Positions 35,842 to 44,853 of a stretch of 64,000 bases of DNA are shown piece by piece. The DNA is taken from assembly GCF_004331685.1 (NCBI RefSeq), contig NZ_SJSM01000020.1, positions 24,231 to 88,230 of the forward strand, written 5' to 3'. The notes under the pieces are model-generated. The model had not been told where the DNA came from, did no database searches, and saw nothing but the letters and a program-made list of their open reading frames with translations. Origin of the DNA: Pedobacter hiemivivus. GTDB taxonomy: Bacteria > Bacteroidota > Bacteroidia > Sphingobacteriales > Sphingobacteriaceae. Each line of letters starts with the position of its first letter. Position 1 is the first letter of the stretch. The position numbers and the translations under genes were made by a program.

Positions 35842-36108
35842 ATGAGTATACTATATGTTTTATGTTTTTTTTATGATGAACCTTTTAATGGTGTTTCTCC
35901 ATTATGTGTCGAAATTCTAAAAGACCTTATTAAAAAGCATTCAAAAGACAAAGGGTTTATAATTACTGATCATGATTACGAAAATGTACTAGATATTTCA
36001 TCAACTGTCATTTTGATGGATAATGGAAATACTAAAGTGATCAAAGAATTTAAAGAGTTAATAGAGTTTTGTTATTTACCGACAACAACTGTGAGTCCTA
36101 TTTTATAA
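35842..36108 (+). pseudogene. Remnant of an ABC-transporter ATPase (C-terminal third)
   Basis: The 88-residue frame starts just before a Walker B sequence (FYDEPFNGVSPL) and includes an H-loop (IITDHDYENVL), then the end pattern of Bacteroidota ABC ATPases (LIEFCYLP). Walker A and the LSGGQ signature are missing, and no matching code is found in the AT-rich DNA upstream, so this is a decayed gene. The Walker B core is already altered (FFYDEP instead of LLLDEP). Its end overlaps the converging hypothetical gene by 11 nt. Confidence 0.75.
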
Positions 36109-36523
36109 AACTAATTTGATAATATTTTTTACCGTCATTATAGGTGGTGGTTCCATGGGGAGTTATCTCTTCACCTACATTCAGCGTTTTCTTATCAACC
36201 TGTAGGTTTAAATATTTTGTTTTCGTTGGCACATAATAGGTAATGGTGGACGTTTTACCGGAATCTGTATAATGTATAAACAGGTATTCTTGCACGTTTT
36301 TATTATGGTATAAATAGATAAAACCACCTTGCTTTTTAGGACCGCCATACACTTCCGAAAAACCCTTTTTCTTTAACATTTGTGGATGCAGTTTGCCTGC
36401 GCCATCCCAAAAATCAAATATCCCTGGATAACGAAAAGTTTGTGCCATCGATTTTCGAGGCAAAAATGCCAAAAGGGAAAAATATAGAAAGGGTAAGTAG
36501 TTTTTATAACTGGTTATCCTCAT
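36098..36523 (-). CDS. Hypothetical secreted protein
   Basis: Not recognised. With the ATG at 36523 it is a 141-residue protein with a signal peptide (cleavage near KSMAQ). The mature part is beta-rich with many Tyr/Lys residues: FRYPGIFDFWDGAGKLH, KQGGFIYLYHNKNVQEY, TITYYVPTKTKYLNLQVD. No Cys and no membrane helix follow the signal. A longer GTG start at 36553 would spoil the signal peptide. It faces away from PUL 2 and is probably not part of it. Confidence 0.65.
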   Translation of the reverse strand: MRITSYKNYLPFLYFSLLAFLPRKSMAQTFRYPGIFDFWDGAGKLHPQMLKKKGFSEVYGGPKKQGGFIYLYHNKNVQEYLFIHYTDSGKTSTITYYVPTKTKYLNLQVDKKTLNVGEEITPHGTTTYNDGKKYYQISFIK

Positions 36524-36548
36524 AATAGCTAAAGATAAGATATTTCCT

Positions 36549-36577
36549 TTCACCCTTTTTTCTCCTGATTTTTATCT
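36549..36577 (+). promoter_or_regulatory. PUL 2 bipartite promoter-like element, copy A
   Basis: TTCACCC (36549-36555), then 18 nt, then ATCT (36574-36577). Same spacing as copies B-E. The start codon of the beta-helix gene is 31 nt further on. Confidence 0.7.
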
Positions 36578-36608
36578 TGTTGTTATTGAATAACTTAAAA
36601 TAGAATCA

Positions 36609-38492
36609 ATGGCAATAATTCAAACTACAATTGCGGGTATCAGAAGCATGACAAGTCCGCCGGCTACTGACAGGTATTATGTTTCTGATATTGAAAAGGA
36701 GGGGTTCTGGCTTTTCGATCCGCTGGATACCACTTCCGCCGATAATACCGGGACTATTTTAAAAGATACTTCCGGAAATGTTTACAAAAGAATTGATGAG
36801 GGTATTATAGACCTGAAATGGTTTGGTGCTACCGGATCAGGGAATGAAAGCATCATCATTCAAACGGCGATTAATGTTTGTGCATACAAAACGCTATGGG
36901 TCCCTGAAGGTGTTTACTACGCGAAGAACTTGACGGGAATATCTAATCTGACAATTTCGGGGCCGGGAACTTTAAAGTCTGACGCTACAGCTGTAGTCCC
37001 GGATACACTTTTAGCATTTACAGATTGTACTAATGTTACCATCAGAGATATTACACTGGATGGTAATAAGGGAGTTGTTCCGGGCGCCCCGGAATATGGG
37101 GTTGCCTTATTGCGTTTTTTTAGTTCAACGCAATGCGAAGTCTCTTCTGTTAACTTTCAAAATAATGCCTATTTGGCCGTTAGTACCCATAGCTCCCCAG
37201 GTTTAATTTTTACTAATAACTATATCTACGACACGGATTCTGCATTCACTTTATGGACGGATTGCGAAAATACGGTGATTTCATCTAACCGCATCGAGAA
37301 TGGAACATCCGACGGGATTGTGGTGTGGGGCTATATAACAGATAACCTGGCTGAATATTCTACAAATGTCACGATTGTGAACAATGCTATCCATAATAAA
37401 ACAGGATGGGGCATATTGTTAAGGTACGGATCCGATTGTACCATTCAGGGAAACACCGTAAGCAATACTAGGTTTGGAATAGGCTCAACACATTTAACCG
37501 GACAACCGGTGCCGACAGCTAAAAGCTCGAGTTATATCGGTAACACCATTTCAGATTGTTATTATGGAATATATGGTTACATGCACAATTGTACCGTTAC
37601 TGGCAACAGCCTGAATAGGATTACGATCCCCGCAATTATGATCGTGGGTTCCCGTGATACACCTTCTTCTCCATCAAAAAATGTAATTATAGCTGAGAAT
37701 GTTATTTCAAATTCATCCTACATACCCCAAGGGACAAGCACTGTTACCAAAAGTATTCTTTTAGAGAATGCTCAGGATTGTGTAGTTGTGAACAATACAG
37801 TGAATAATGATGGTACAGCGCTAGATGCGGGTATTGTACTGGTAAATGCATTAACAGTGAGGAACAGGATTGAAGATAATTTGTTTAAGGGTACACAGCC
37901 TGCTCAGGGTGTGTTGATTACGAATAGTGCGGCGACCAATACTATTGCCGGCGAAAATGGTAAAATTGTGGATAATGGGCTCAACAATATTTATATAAAC
38001 GGTCTGGCTATAGTAGCAGATATGGTTACAGTGAATGCTTCTAATGAAGCCAAATTACCGGCTAATGGTGACTTTTTTAAAGTTGCCGGAGCAGCGGTTA
38101 CCATTAACCGTATCAATACAGTGACAGGGGTATATTACGGAAGGATAATCAATATTGTGTTCACCATCCCTAATTGTATTGTGAACCGCTTGGTAGGGAA
38201 TATCGGCATTATTACTCCGACGTATATCAGCACCACGAATTCAATTTTAACACTGGTGTGGAACGGTACTGCCTGGATAGAAATAAGCAGGAGTAGTTAT
38301 AATACTGTGGTCGTAAATGTTGTGGTTACAGGAGCAGTTTCAAAATCACTGCTAAACACAACATATCCCGCGGCAAAGACAGGATTTACAGTATCGTTAC
38401 CAAATCTGGCAAGCGGGGCAGTTGCCGCCATAAAACAGGATGATTCAATTACTGGCGAATGGCAACTTATGCCTTCAACTTTGGCGGTATAA
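36609..38492 (+). CDS. Tailspike-like right-handed beta-helix protein without signal peptide
   Basis: A 627-residue protein. The first 75 residues (RYYVSDIEKEGFWLFDPLD, DTSGNVYKRI) resemble the head region found before Pectate_lyase_3 helices in phage tailspikes and related bacterial proteins. DLKWFGATGSGNESIIIQTAIN starts the beta-helix, which runs through repeated Asn-rich turns to about residue 450. The last 180 residues form beta-rich C-terminal domains. No signal peptide is visible with this start and no earlier start exists. It has its own copy of the PUL 2 promoter and is a single-gene unit. Catalytic residues cannot be assigned; lyase, hydrolase or binding roles are possible. Confidence 0.78.
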   Translation: MAIIQTTIAGIRSMTSPPATDRYYVSDIEKEGFWLFDPLDTTSADNTGTILKDTSGNVYKRIDEGIIDLKWFGATGSGNESIIIQTAINVCAYKTLWVPEGVYYAKNLTGISNLTISGPGTLKSDATAVVPDTLLAFTDCTNVTIRDITLDGNKGVVPGAPEYGVALLRFFSSTQCEVSSVNFQNNAYLAVSTHSSPGLIFTNNYIYDTDSAFTLWTDCENTVISSNRIENGTSDGIVVWGYITDNLAEYSTNVTIVNNAIHNKTGWGILLRYGSDCTIQGNTVSNTRFGIGSTHLTGQPVPTAKSSSYIGNTISDCYYGIYGYMHNCTVTGNSLNRITIPAIMIVGSRDTPSSPSKNVIIAENVISNSSYIPQGTSTVTKSILLENAQDCVVVNNTVNNDGTALDAGIVLVNALTVRNRIEDNLFKGTQPAQGVLITNSAATNTIAGENGKIVDNGLNNIYINGLAIVADMVTVNASNEAKLPANGDFFKVAGAAVTINRINTVTGVYYGRIINIVFTIPNCIVNRLVGNIGIITPTYISTTNSILTLVWNGTAWIEISRSSYNTVVVNVVVTGAVSKSLLNTTYPAAKTGFTVSLPNLASGAVAAIKQDDSITGEWQLMPSTLAV

Positions 38493-38529
38493 TTGCCCTG
38501 AAGGGTGATATTACAAAACTGCCAACTTC

Positions 38530-38558
38530 TTCACCCTTTTTCGCTTTAGGATCGATCT
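38530..38558 (+). promoter_or_regulatory. PUL 2 bipartite promoter-like element, copy B
   Basis: TTCACCC (38530-38536), 18 nt, ATCT (38555-38558). An upstream AAGGGTGA (38502-38509) can pair with TCACCCTT, so this copy might also serve as the 3' arm of a terminator for the preceding gene. The start at 38597 lies 38 nt downstream. Confidence 0.7.
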
Positions 38559-38596
38559 ATGTTTAATTGTACGGACATTTTAATACCTATTCTTAT

Positions 38597-40450
38597 ATGA
38601 AGTTTTTTCTGTTTACCAGTGTCTTTTTACTTTTCCTATTCCCTGTTTATTCCAATGATTCTTTAAGAGTTTCTGGTGTAAACCCGTTTCAGCCTTTGGA
38701 GCCAGGCGAGGTAAAGATAGGGGGCTATATGGGCAAAAAAATTGCTGTTTGTATAGCTAACAGTATAAAAACAATGGATGTGCTTATGTTGGTTGCACCT
38801 TTTAAAACCCGAACTGAAACGAGGTATTGGCAGTCGGAATTCTGGGGGAAATGGTTTACTGCTGCTTGCGATGCCTATCGGTATACTAATGACCCGCTGA
38901 TATTGGCAAAATTAAAACAGGCAGTAGATGGTCTGGTGGCCACCCAAACAAAGGATGGGTACATTGGTAATTATAAAGAGGAGGCTCATTTGAAAGAATG
39001 GGACATTTGGGGACGAAAATATTGTCTATTGGGATTGCTTTCTTATTATGAGATTTCAAAAGATAAAAAAGTATTGGGCAGTGCAAAGATGCTGGCCGAT
39101 CACCTGATTAAAGAAATTGGAAATCGCAACATCAGCAAGTTTGGAAATTTTAGAGGAATGGCTGCCTCCTCGGTGTTGGAACCAATGGTATTGTTGTATA
39201 ATTATACAAAGGATCCTGGTTATTTGAAATTCGCAGAAGCCATAGTAGCAGATTGGGAGCAAGCAGATGGAGCTAAACTGATCTCTAAAAGCATCAATGG
39301 AATTCATGTTGCAGAACGTTTCCCTAAGCCAAAGAATTGGTTTAGCCCAGAAAATGGCCAGAAAGCTTATGAGATGATGTCTTGTTACGAAGGTCTCATT
39401 GAACTTTATAAAGTAACAAAGAAGGAAGAATATAAAGCTGCAGTTGAAAACGCCGTAAAGGATATCACAGATACCGAAATTATGATCACCGGATCGGGGA
39501 GTAGTTTGGAGTGTTGGTATGGCGGAAAAGATAAACAATGTATACCCGCTAAAAACATGATGGAAACCTGTGTAACCGCAACCTGGGTTAAGCTTTGTAA
39601 CCGCATGTTACAATTAACCGGAAAACCTGAATATGCAGATGAAATTGAGAAAGCTTTTTACAACGCTTTGTTAGGTTCAATGACTCCTGATGGGAAATCA
39701 TGGAGTAAATACAGCGAGCTCAATGGGCATCGGCACTTGGGCGAAATGCAATGTGGTATGCCTTTAAATTGTTGCATAGCCAGTGGTCCAAGGGGAATGA
39801 TGGTGATACCAAAAATAGCCATTATGATGGATAAATATGGCCCTGTTGTTAACCTTTTCGGTAACATTAAAGCAAAGCTAAAATTGGAAAATTTGGACGT
39901 TTCAATTACTCAGGAATCTCTTTTTCCTAAGTCGGATGAAGTCGCCATTTATGTGGATCCCTCTAAAAAAGCCGTTTTTAATTTGAAGATCAGAATTCCT
40001 GCATGGTCCGACCAAACCAGCATAACCGTAAATGGCGATACCTTAAATAACGTTAAGTCAGGTTCATACGCTGAAATAAAGCGGAAATGGAGTAAGGGCG
40101 ATAAGGTGGTAATTAAACTGGATTTAAAAGGAAGAATACGAACTGATGAAAATAAAAGACATTTTGCCATTCAATATGGCCCTTTAGTTTTGGCCGTAGA
40201 TCAGCGATTGAATGCAGGGCAAAATTATCAGTATTATGAACCTGTCACTGATAAATCACAACAGATCAAGTGCAGGTTGGTTGAAAGTACAGACCCGGAC
40301 ATCTATTTTTTAGCCAAACTTTCCTTTCGTGTTGCAGGTAAGCCTACCGAGCTCAATTTAACCGATTATGCTTCTTCTGGAAATACCTGGAATCCGGACT
40401 CCGGGTATATGGTATGGTTTCCCTACCTCCTGGATCTGCGTGAAAAATAA
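38597..40450 (+). CDS. GH127-type beta-L-arabinofuranosidase-like protein
   Basis: A secreted (alpha/alpha)6-barrel protein of 617 residues; signal peptide MKFFLFTSVFLLFLFPVYS. The zinc/thiolate site of GH127 is kept: E323 and C325 in MMETCVT, and C392/C393 in LNCCIASGPRG, matching the Glu-Cys-Cys-Cys set of characterised beta-L-arabinofuranosidases. An acid/base Glu may be E305. The C-terminal part has the usual beta domains. The ATG at 38597 is chosen because the longer TTG frame adds residues ahead of the signal peptide. It starts an operon with GH28 and an esterase. Confidence 0.88.
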   Translation: MKFFLFTSVFLLFLFPVYSNDSLRVSGVNPFQPLEPGEVKIGGYMGKKIAVCIANSIKTMDVLMLVAPFKTRTETRYWQSEFWGKWFTAACDAYRYTNDPLILAKLKQAVDGLVATQTKDGYIGNYKEEAHLKEWDIWGRKYCLLGLLSYYEISKDKKVLGSAKMLADHLIKEIGNRNISKFGNFRGMAASSVLEPMVLLYNYTKDPGYLKFAEAIVADWEQADGAKLISKSINGIHVAERFPKPKNWFSPENGQKAYEMMSCYEGLIELYKVTKKEEYKAAVENAVKDITDTEIMITGSGSSLECWYGGKDKQCIPAKNMMETCVTATWVKLCNRMLQLTGKPEYADEIEKAFYNALLGSMTPDGKSWSKYSELNGHRHLGEMQCGMPLNCCIASGPRGMMVIPKIAIMMDKYGPVVNLFGNIKAKLKLENLDVSITQESLFPKSDEVAIYVDPSKKAVFNLKIRIPAWSDQTSITVNGDTLNNVKSGSYAEIKRKWSKGDKVVIKLDLKGRIRTDENKRHFAIQYGPLVLAVDQRLNAGQNYQYYEPVTDKSQQIKCRLVESTDPDIYFLAKLSFRVAGKPTELNLTDYASSGNTWNPDSGYMVWFPYLLDLREK

Positions 40451-40487
40451 TACACTTCCCTTGAATTTTAATTTTAAATAACCTTTT

Positions 40488-42032
40488 ATGAAATTTAATA
40501 AACGATCATTTTTAATATTAATAACGCTTCTGGTTTACAACATTTCTATTCGGGCTGCTGTGCCCGTTGAAAGTCCGAGAAACCTGATTTCTCCACCAAA
40601 TTCCAGCACCCCAACATCGGTTACATTGTTATGGGATAAACCTTTAAATTATAATCGCATACAAAAGTATGAGGTATACCTCAATGGTAAAAAAATAGCG
40701 CAGTCCCTTAAAACAAATTATACGGCGAGAGGACTAAAACCCAATACAAAATATAGGTTTTCTATTAGCTCAGTTGATGAAAATGGAACCAGCTCTAAAA
40801 CTACCAACGAGCTTACGATCAATACCAGACAGATAAGTAAGGTTTATAATATACTGGATTATGGCGCCAGGGCAGATGATACAGATCTGGATACAAAAGC
40901 CGTTCAAAAGGCGATTGATGCCTGTAATGTCGGAGGTACGGTATTGGTACCCAAAGGAAAATATGTAATTGGCGCCATCTTTTTAAAGAGTAATATGACC
41001 CTTTTAATTGATAAAGGAGGGGAACTTAAAGCTAGTACGGCCCTTAATGATTATTTGCCAATGGTTAAAAATAGGTTTGAAGGCTGGGAACTGGATACTT
41101 ACGCCAGTCTGATCAACGCCGGTAAATTGGATAGAAACCCGGTTTATAACATTGAAAATATTGCTATCCGCGGTGAAGGTAAAATTACAGGGGGAAGTTC
41201 CAAATTGGGCGATGCCATGATTGAGGCAAAAGGAATAAGAAGCCGGGGGAGGTTAATTTGCATTATGAACGCTAAAAATGTGAACGTTCAGGGACTTACC
41301 CTCCAGGATTCGCATTGCTGGACACTGCATTACATCTATTCCAACAATGTGACCTGCCACGACCTGGATATCAAAAGCACTGCGCGTAATGGTGATGGTA
41401 TAGATCCTGATTCATCTACAGATAGTTATATTTTTAACAGTACCTTTTCTACAGCAGATGATTGTATCGCCATCAAGTCCGGTAAAAATCCGGAAGGAAA
41501 TATCGTTGCTAGACCTACGGTCAATGTCCATATTTCCGATTGTAAGTTTGTTAAGGGATTTGGTCTCGCCATAGGAAGCGAGATGTCTGGCGGTGTTAAA
41601 AATGTTTCCATCCGGGATTGTGAGGTCGGCAACCTGAAAGAAGGAATACAAATCAAATCTAGAAAAGACCGCGGTGGCTATGTAGAGAATGTTTACGTGA
41701 GTGATTGCGACCTCTTGCGGATAAAAATCGAAACCACAGTCGCCTATAACAGCGACGGAGATGCTGCACCAGCTCTGCCACATTTCAGAAACCTGGTGTT
41801 CAGTAATATGAATATGTCAAAAGCCAAAGCGAACGGTACCCCGATATCTGTAGATGGTTTTGCGGATATAAAGCATTACACCAGCAACGTAACCTTCAAA
41901 AATGTGGTACTCCCGTTAAATGCTGCGGTAGCATTGAACTACTGTAAGGACATTAAATTTGAAAATGTGCTTACTGTAGACCATAAAGCTCCGGTTTATA
42001 AGATTACCAATTCTGAAAACATACAAAAATAA
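40488..42032 (+). CDS. FN3-GH28 polygalacturonase-type enzyme
   Basis: A secreted 514-residue protein: signal peptide (to about residue 23), a fibronectin type III domain (about 30-114), then a GH28 beta-helix. The catalytic triad is intact: D303 in NGDGIDPDSS, D324/D325 in ADDCIAIKSGK. GLAIGSEMSGG and GIQIKSRKDRGG carry the other substrate-binding motifs (the latter as QIK). It is close to exo-polygalacturonases and rhamnogalacturonan hydrolases with an FN3 domain. It follows the GH127-type gene by 37 nt and overlaps the esterase start by 1 nt. Confidence 0.93.
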   Translation: MKFNKRSFLILITLLVYNISIRAAVPVESPRNLISPPNSSTPTSVTLLWDKPLNYNRIQKYEVYLNGKKIAQSLKTNYTARGLKPNTKYRFSISSVDENGTSSKTTNELTINTRQISKVYNILDYGARADDTDLDTKAVQKAIDACNVGGTVLVPKGKYVIGAIFLKSNMTLLIDKGGELKASTALNDYLPMVKNRFEGWELDTYASLINAGKLDRNPVYNIENIAIRGEGKITGGSSKLGDAMIEAKGIRSRGRLICIMNAKNVNVQGLTLQDSHCWTLHYIYSNNVTCHDLDIKSTARNGDGIDPDSSTDSYIFNSTFSTADDCIAIKSGKNPEGNIVARPTVNVHISDCKFVKGFGLAIGSEMSGGVKNVSIRDCEVGNLKEGIQIKSRKDRGGYVENVYVSDCDLLRIKIETTVAYNSDGDAAPALPHFRNLVFSNMNMSKAKANGTPISVDGFADIKHYTSNVTFKNVVLPLNAAVALNYCKDIKFENVLTVDHKAPVYKITNSENIQK

Positions 42033-44038
42033 TGTCCTTGCACCATACATATATGAGGTTCTTCATAAAACTAGCGGTCTTTTTTTGGCTGTTGTTATTT
42101 TCCGGGTCTTTACATGCTCAACTTAGGATTCCAGGATATTTTTCTGATCATATGGTTCTGCAAAGGGCGCAGCCGGTTAAAATATGGGGCTGGGCAAATG
42201 CAGGATCTACGGCTAACGTGACTTTTAACAGTGTGACTTATACCGCCACAGTAAAGGACGATGGTACCTGGTCGGTAAACCTTCCTGTTACAAAAGCAGG
42301 CGGGCCTTACGATATTAAAATTGTATCGGCACAAAGCAGCATTATTTTAAAAGATGTGTTATTTGGGGACGTATGGTTTTGTAGCGGGCAGAGCAATATG
42401 AATTTTAGAATGAGTGCCATAAATAATTTTGCTAAAGAAAAAGAGGATGCTGATTATCCTTGGATCAGACAATTGGATGCAAATAGGCTGGGTGCGGAAG
42501 TTCCGCAAAAGAATGTCGCAAAAAGTACTTGGGTGTCATGCAGTCCCGCTACTATTCAGGCATTCTCTGCAGTCGCATTTTGCTTTGCCAAAGAGCTATA
42601 TGTAAAAAACAAGGTTCCGATTGGGATAATTAATGCTTCCTGGGGTGGCTCGCCTATACAAACATTTATGAGCCCGGCAGCATTAAAGGATTTTCCTGAA
42701 TATAAAGAGCGTATTGATGCGATTACTCCAACCTTTATAAATGATTTGAAGCAGAAATATAAATTAGAGAACCATAAATGGGCATTGAAATTTTACGCAC
42801 TTACGGATTATATCTCACAAGATCTGAAGCTATCCAGAGATCCTGCATTTTTTGATACGAGTGATTGGCTCAATGTACGTGTTCCCGGATACCTGGAACA
42901 GCAAGGGCTAAAAGTAAAAAATGGTGTCAGTTGGTATAAAAAGGAGTTTGTGCTGGATGAATTACCTGAACAGGACGTTAATGTCGACCTAGGGCGAATT
43001 AAAATGTCATGTGTGGTCTTTATAAACGGACAGTTTGTTGGCCGGCAGTTTTCCATTTGGTACAATGCAAATTATAAAATACCAAAAGCAATGCTAAAAA
43101 AAGGCGGCAACGAAATACTGGTATGCTCTTACAATGAAAATGGAAGCACTGGCTTTCAGCCTGTGTATAAACCGAAGCTGGTCATTAACACAGCACCTCA
43201 GCAAAATATTTCTTTAGAAGGCACATGGCTTTTTAAACAAGGCAAAACCTATGAAACTCCTGGAGTTTTAGGTCCGTTAATGCCATTGGAGTATTTTGAA
43301 CACCAGTATCCTACCTTGGTTTACAATGCTGTTATCGCTCCCTTTTTTAATTACGGAGTAAAAGGAGTGCTTTGGTACCAGGGAGAGGATAATGCCAAAA
43401 ATTCTGTGTGCTATGACTACGAAAAAATGCTGAGTAATCTTATTTCGGACTGGCGGACTTCATTCAATGCTCCCAAACTACCCTTCCTGATTGTTCAACT
43501 CGCAAACTTTAATCCGGTGAAAAGTAATCCCGAACCTTCGGCATGGACAATTGTGCAAGAGGCCCAGGCAAAAGTGGGGCAAGGATTGAAAAATGCAGGA
43601 ACAGTAGTTATCAATGATATTGGTGACGTAATTGATATCCATCCTAAAAATAAACAGGATGTTGGTAAAAGATTAGCCCTCTTGGCCAGAAAGATCGCCT
43701 ACGGAGAAAATAACATTACCGCTTCGGGACCGGAATTTAAAAGCGCAGAACGTATAGATGATCGTTTGATCATTAGTTATAACAACGTTGGTGCTGGCTT
43801 GGTAAATAAAGATGGAACATCCACTTTAAAAGCATTTTGTTTAGCAGGTAAAGACAGTAAGTTTTACCGCGCAAATGCAAGTATTGATGGAGACCGGGTC
43901 ATTGTGTTTTCTGATCAGGTGAAAGCGCCATTGTATGTTAGGTATGCATTTGAAGACAATCCGGGTAAGATAAATTTCTACAACAAAGATGGGCTTCCGG
44001 CAGTTCCGTTCAGAACGGACACTTTGAAGATTAAATAA
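42032..44038 (+). CDS. Sialate O-acetylesterase-type carbohydrate esterase
   Basis: A secreted SGNH-fold esterase of 668 residues. The catalytic serine sits in WFCSGQSNMNF. ASWGGSPIQTF is the Gly block, and a second half with VLWYQGEDNA and a late DIHPKNKQDVG (Asp-x-x-His) completes the site. A galactose-binding-like sandwich is inserted in the middle (around residues 260-370). In PULs such enzymes remove acetyl groups from pectin or hemicellulose more often than from sialic acid. ATG at 42032 overlaps the GH28 stop; ATG at 42053 (MRFFIKLAVFFW) would give a cleaner signal peptide. Confidence 0.88.
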   Translation: MSLHHTYMRFFIKLAVFFWLLLFSGSLHAQLRIPGYFSDHMVLQRAQPVKIWGWANAGSTANVTFNSVTYTATVKDDGTWSVNLPVTKAGGPYDIKIVSAQSSIILKDVLFGDVWFCSGQSNMNFRMSAINNFAKEKEDADYPWIRQLDANRLGAEVPQKNVAKSTWVSCSPATIQAFSAVAFCFAKELYVKNKVPIGIINASWGGSPIQTFMSPAALKDFPEYKERIDAITPTFINDLKQKYKLENHKWALKFYALTDYISQDLKLSRDPAFFDTSDWLNVRVPGYLEQQGLKVKNGVSWYKKEFVLDELPEQDVNVDLGRIKMSCVVFINGQFVGRQFSIWYNANYKIPKAMLKKGGNEILVCSYNENGSTGFQPVYKPKLVINTAPQQNISLEGTWLFKQGKTYETPGVLGPLMPLEYFEHQYPTLVYNAVIAPFFNYGVKGVLWYQGEDNAKNSVCYDYEKMLSNLISDWRTSFNAPKLPFLIVQLANFNPVKSNPEPSAWTIVQEAQAKVGQGLKNAGTVVINDIGDVIDIHPKNKQDVGKRLALLARKIAYGENNITASGPEFKSAERIDDRLIISYNNVGAGLVNKDGTSTLKAFCLAGKDSKFYRANASIDGDRVIVFSDQVKAPLYVRYAFEDNPGKINFYNKDGLPAVPFRTDTLKIK

Positions 44039-44048
44039 ATTTTTATAC

Positions 44049-44077
44049 TTCACCCGATTTCAATTTGAAATTCATCT
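44049..44077 (+). promoter_or_regulatory. PUL 2 bipartite promoter-like element, copy C
   Basis: TTCACCC (44049-44055), 18 nt, ATCT (44074-44077); start codon at 44106. The T-run after TTCACCC is weaker here (GATTTC). Confidence 0.68.
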
Positions 44078-44105
44078 TATATACAAACCAAATTTAAACC
44101 TAAAT

Positions 44106-44849
44106 ATGATGATGAAAAACTTACTTTTTGTATGTGCTGTAATACTGTTCAGTCACACAGCCCTTGCGCAACAGTTATCTCAAAATTTTGATGCCTCTAC
44201 AAAAATCAAGGATTATGTTAAAAACAAACCTGATAAAGGGCAATTTACTGCGATTACTAGTTCTGGCCCAGGGGTTAAGATTAACATTGAGCAGGGTAAA
44301 CTTCGGTTCGATCGTACAGGGAATGCGGATTTCGGTTCTATGGCCAGAACAGTTGAACTTTCTCCAATTCCACAAAAATTAGCACTGAAATTTGACATTA
44401 GCGTTTCAAAAAATACGGCGATGGAAGCCGCTGCAGCCCTACAGTTTGGGAGTGGTTTTGTGAATGAGAATAATTCTCTTTCGGGAACTCCATACGAGAA
44501 CCAGGCAGCTGTCCATTCCGTAATTGGAATTAGTTTCGGTGCAAAAGAAGGTGATTTCTCTATCAGACATATAGGGGCAAAGCAGGAGTCTGTTGTTGTA
44601 AACGGAACAAAAACCATTACCTGGGTGATTAACAATTCGACTGCACCAATGTATTATACCGATCCTAATGGTCAGGTTCAGAATCTTGCAGCAGATCGAT
44701 TTGATGTTTGGATAAACAACACATTAGTACTCGGTAAAAAGGGAGCTGTTAGTCCATATCAATTGTTAAAGAATTTTAAGTTTTCTTTTACAAAAGGGGC
44801 TGGAATTATAGATCTTGATAATATTGAGCTTACAGACCTTTCAAATTAA
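44106..44849 (+). CDS. Secreted beta-sandwich domain protein, free form
   Basis: A 247-residue protein with a signal peptide (cleavage near TALAQ) and one beta-rich domain of about 220 residues. No known family name is offered. The same domain occurs in the next gene's product: both share the patterns QNF...DNGQF / DKGQF, GSGFVNENNSLSGTPYEN (versus GKGFVDGNNALTGTPLEN), TWVINNS, AADR-DxW and GIIDLDNI. No catalytic motif is visible. A jelly-roll binding module for sugar is a reasonable guess. It ends 4 nt before the next gene. Confidence 0.75.
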   Translation: MMMKNLLFVCAVILFSHTALAQQLSQNFDASTKIKDYVKNKPDKGQFTAITSSGPGVKINIEQGKLRFDRTGNADFGSMARTVELSPIPQKLALKFDISVSKNTAMEAAAALQFGSGFVNENNSLSGTPYENQAAVHSVIGISFGAKEGDFSIRHIGAKQESVVVNGTKTITWVINNSTAPMYYTDPNGQVQNLAADRFDVWINNTLVLGKKGAVSPYQLLKNFKFSFTKGAGIIDLDNIELTDLSN

Positions 44850-44853
44850 CGTT

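Noticed and set aside
38502..38540. Copy B of the PUL 2 element read only as a terminator arm
   Set aside because: AAGGGTGA and TCACCCTT can pair, but the other four copies have no such partner and all keep the 18-nt spacing to ATCT, so the promoter reading is preferred.
39056..39538. 160-codon frame antisense to the GH127-type gene
   Set aside because: Overlaps a gene with intact active-site residues; no start or domain support.
40451..40487. CACTTCCCTTG upstream of FN3-GH28 as a sixth promoter copy
   Set aside because: TTCACCC is not present and there is no ATCT at the right distance; the gene is more simply in the operon of the GH127-type gene.
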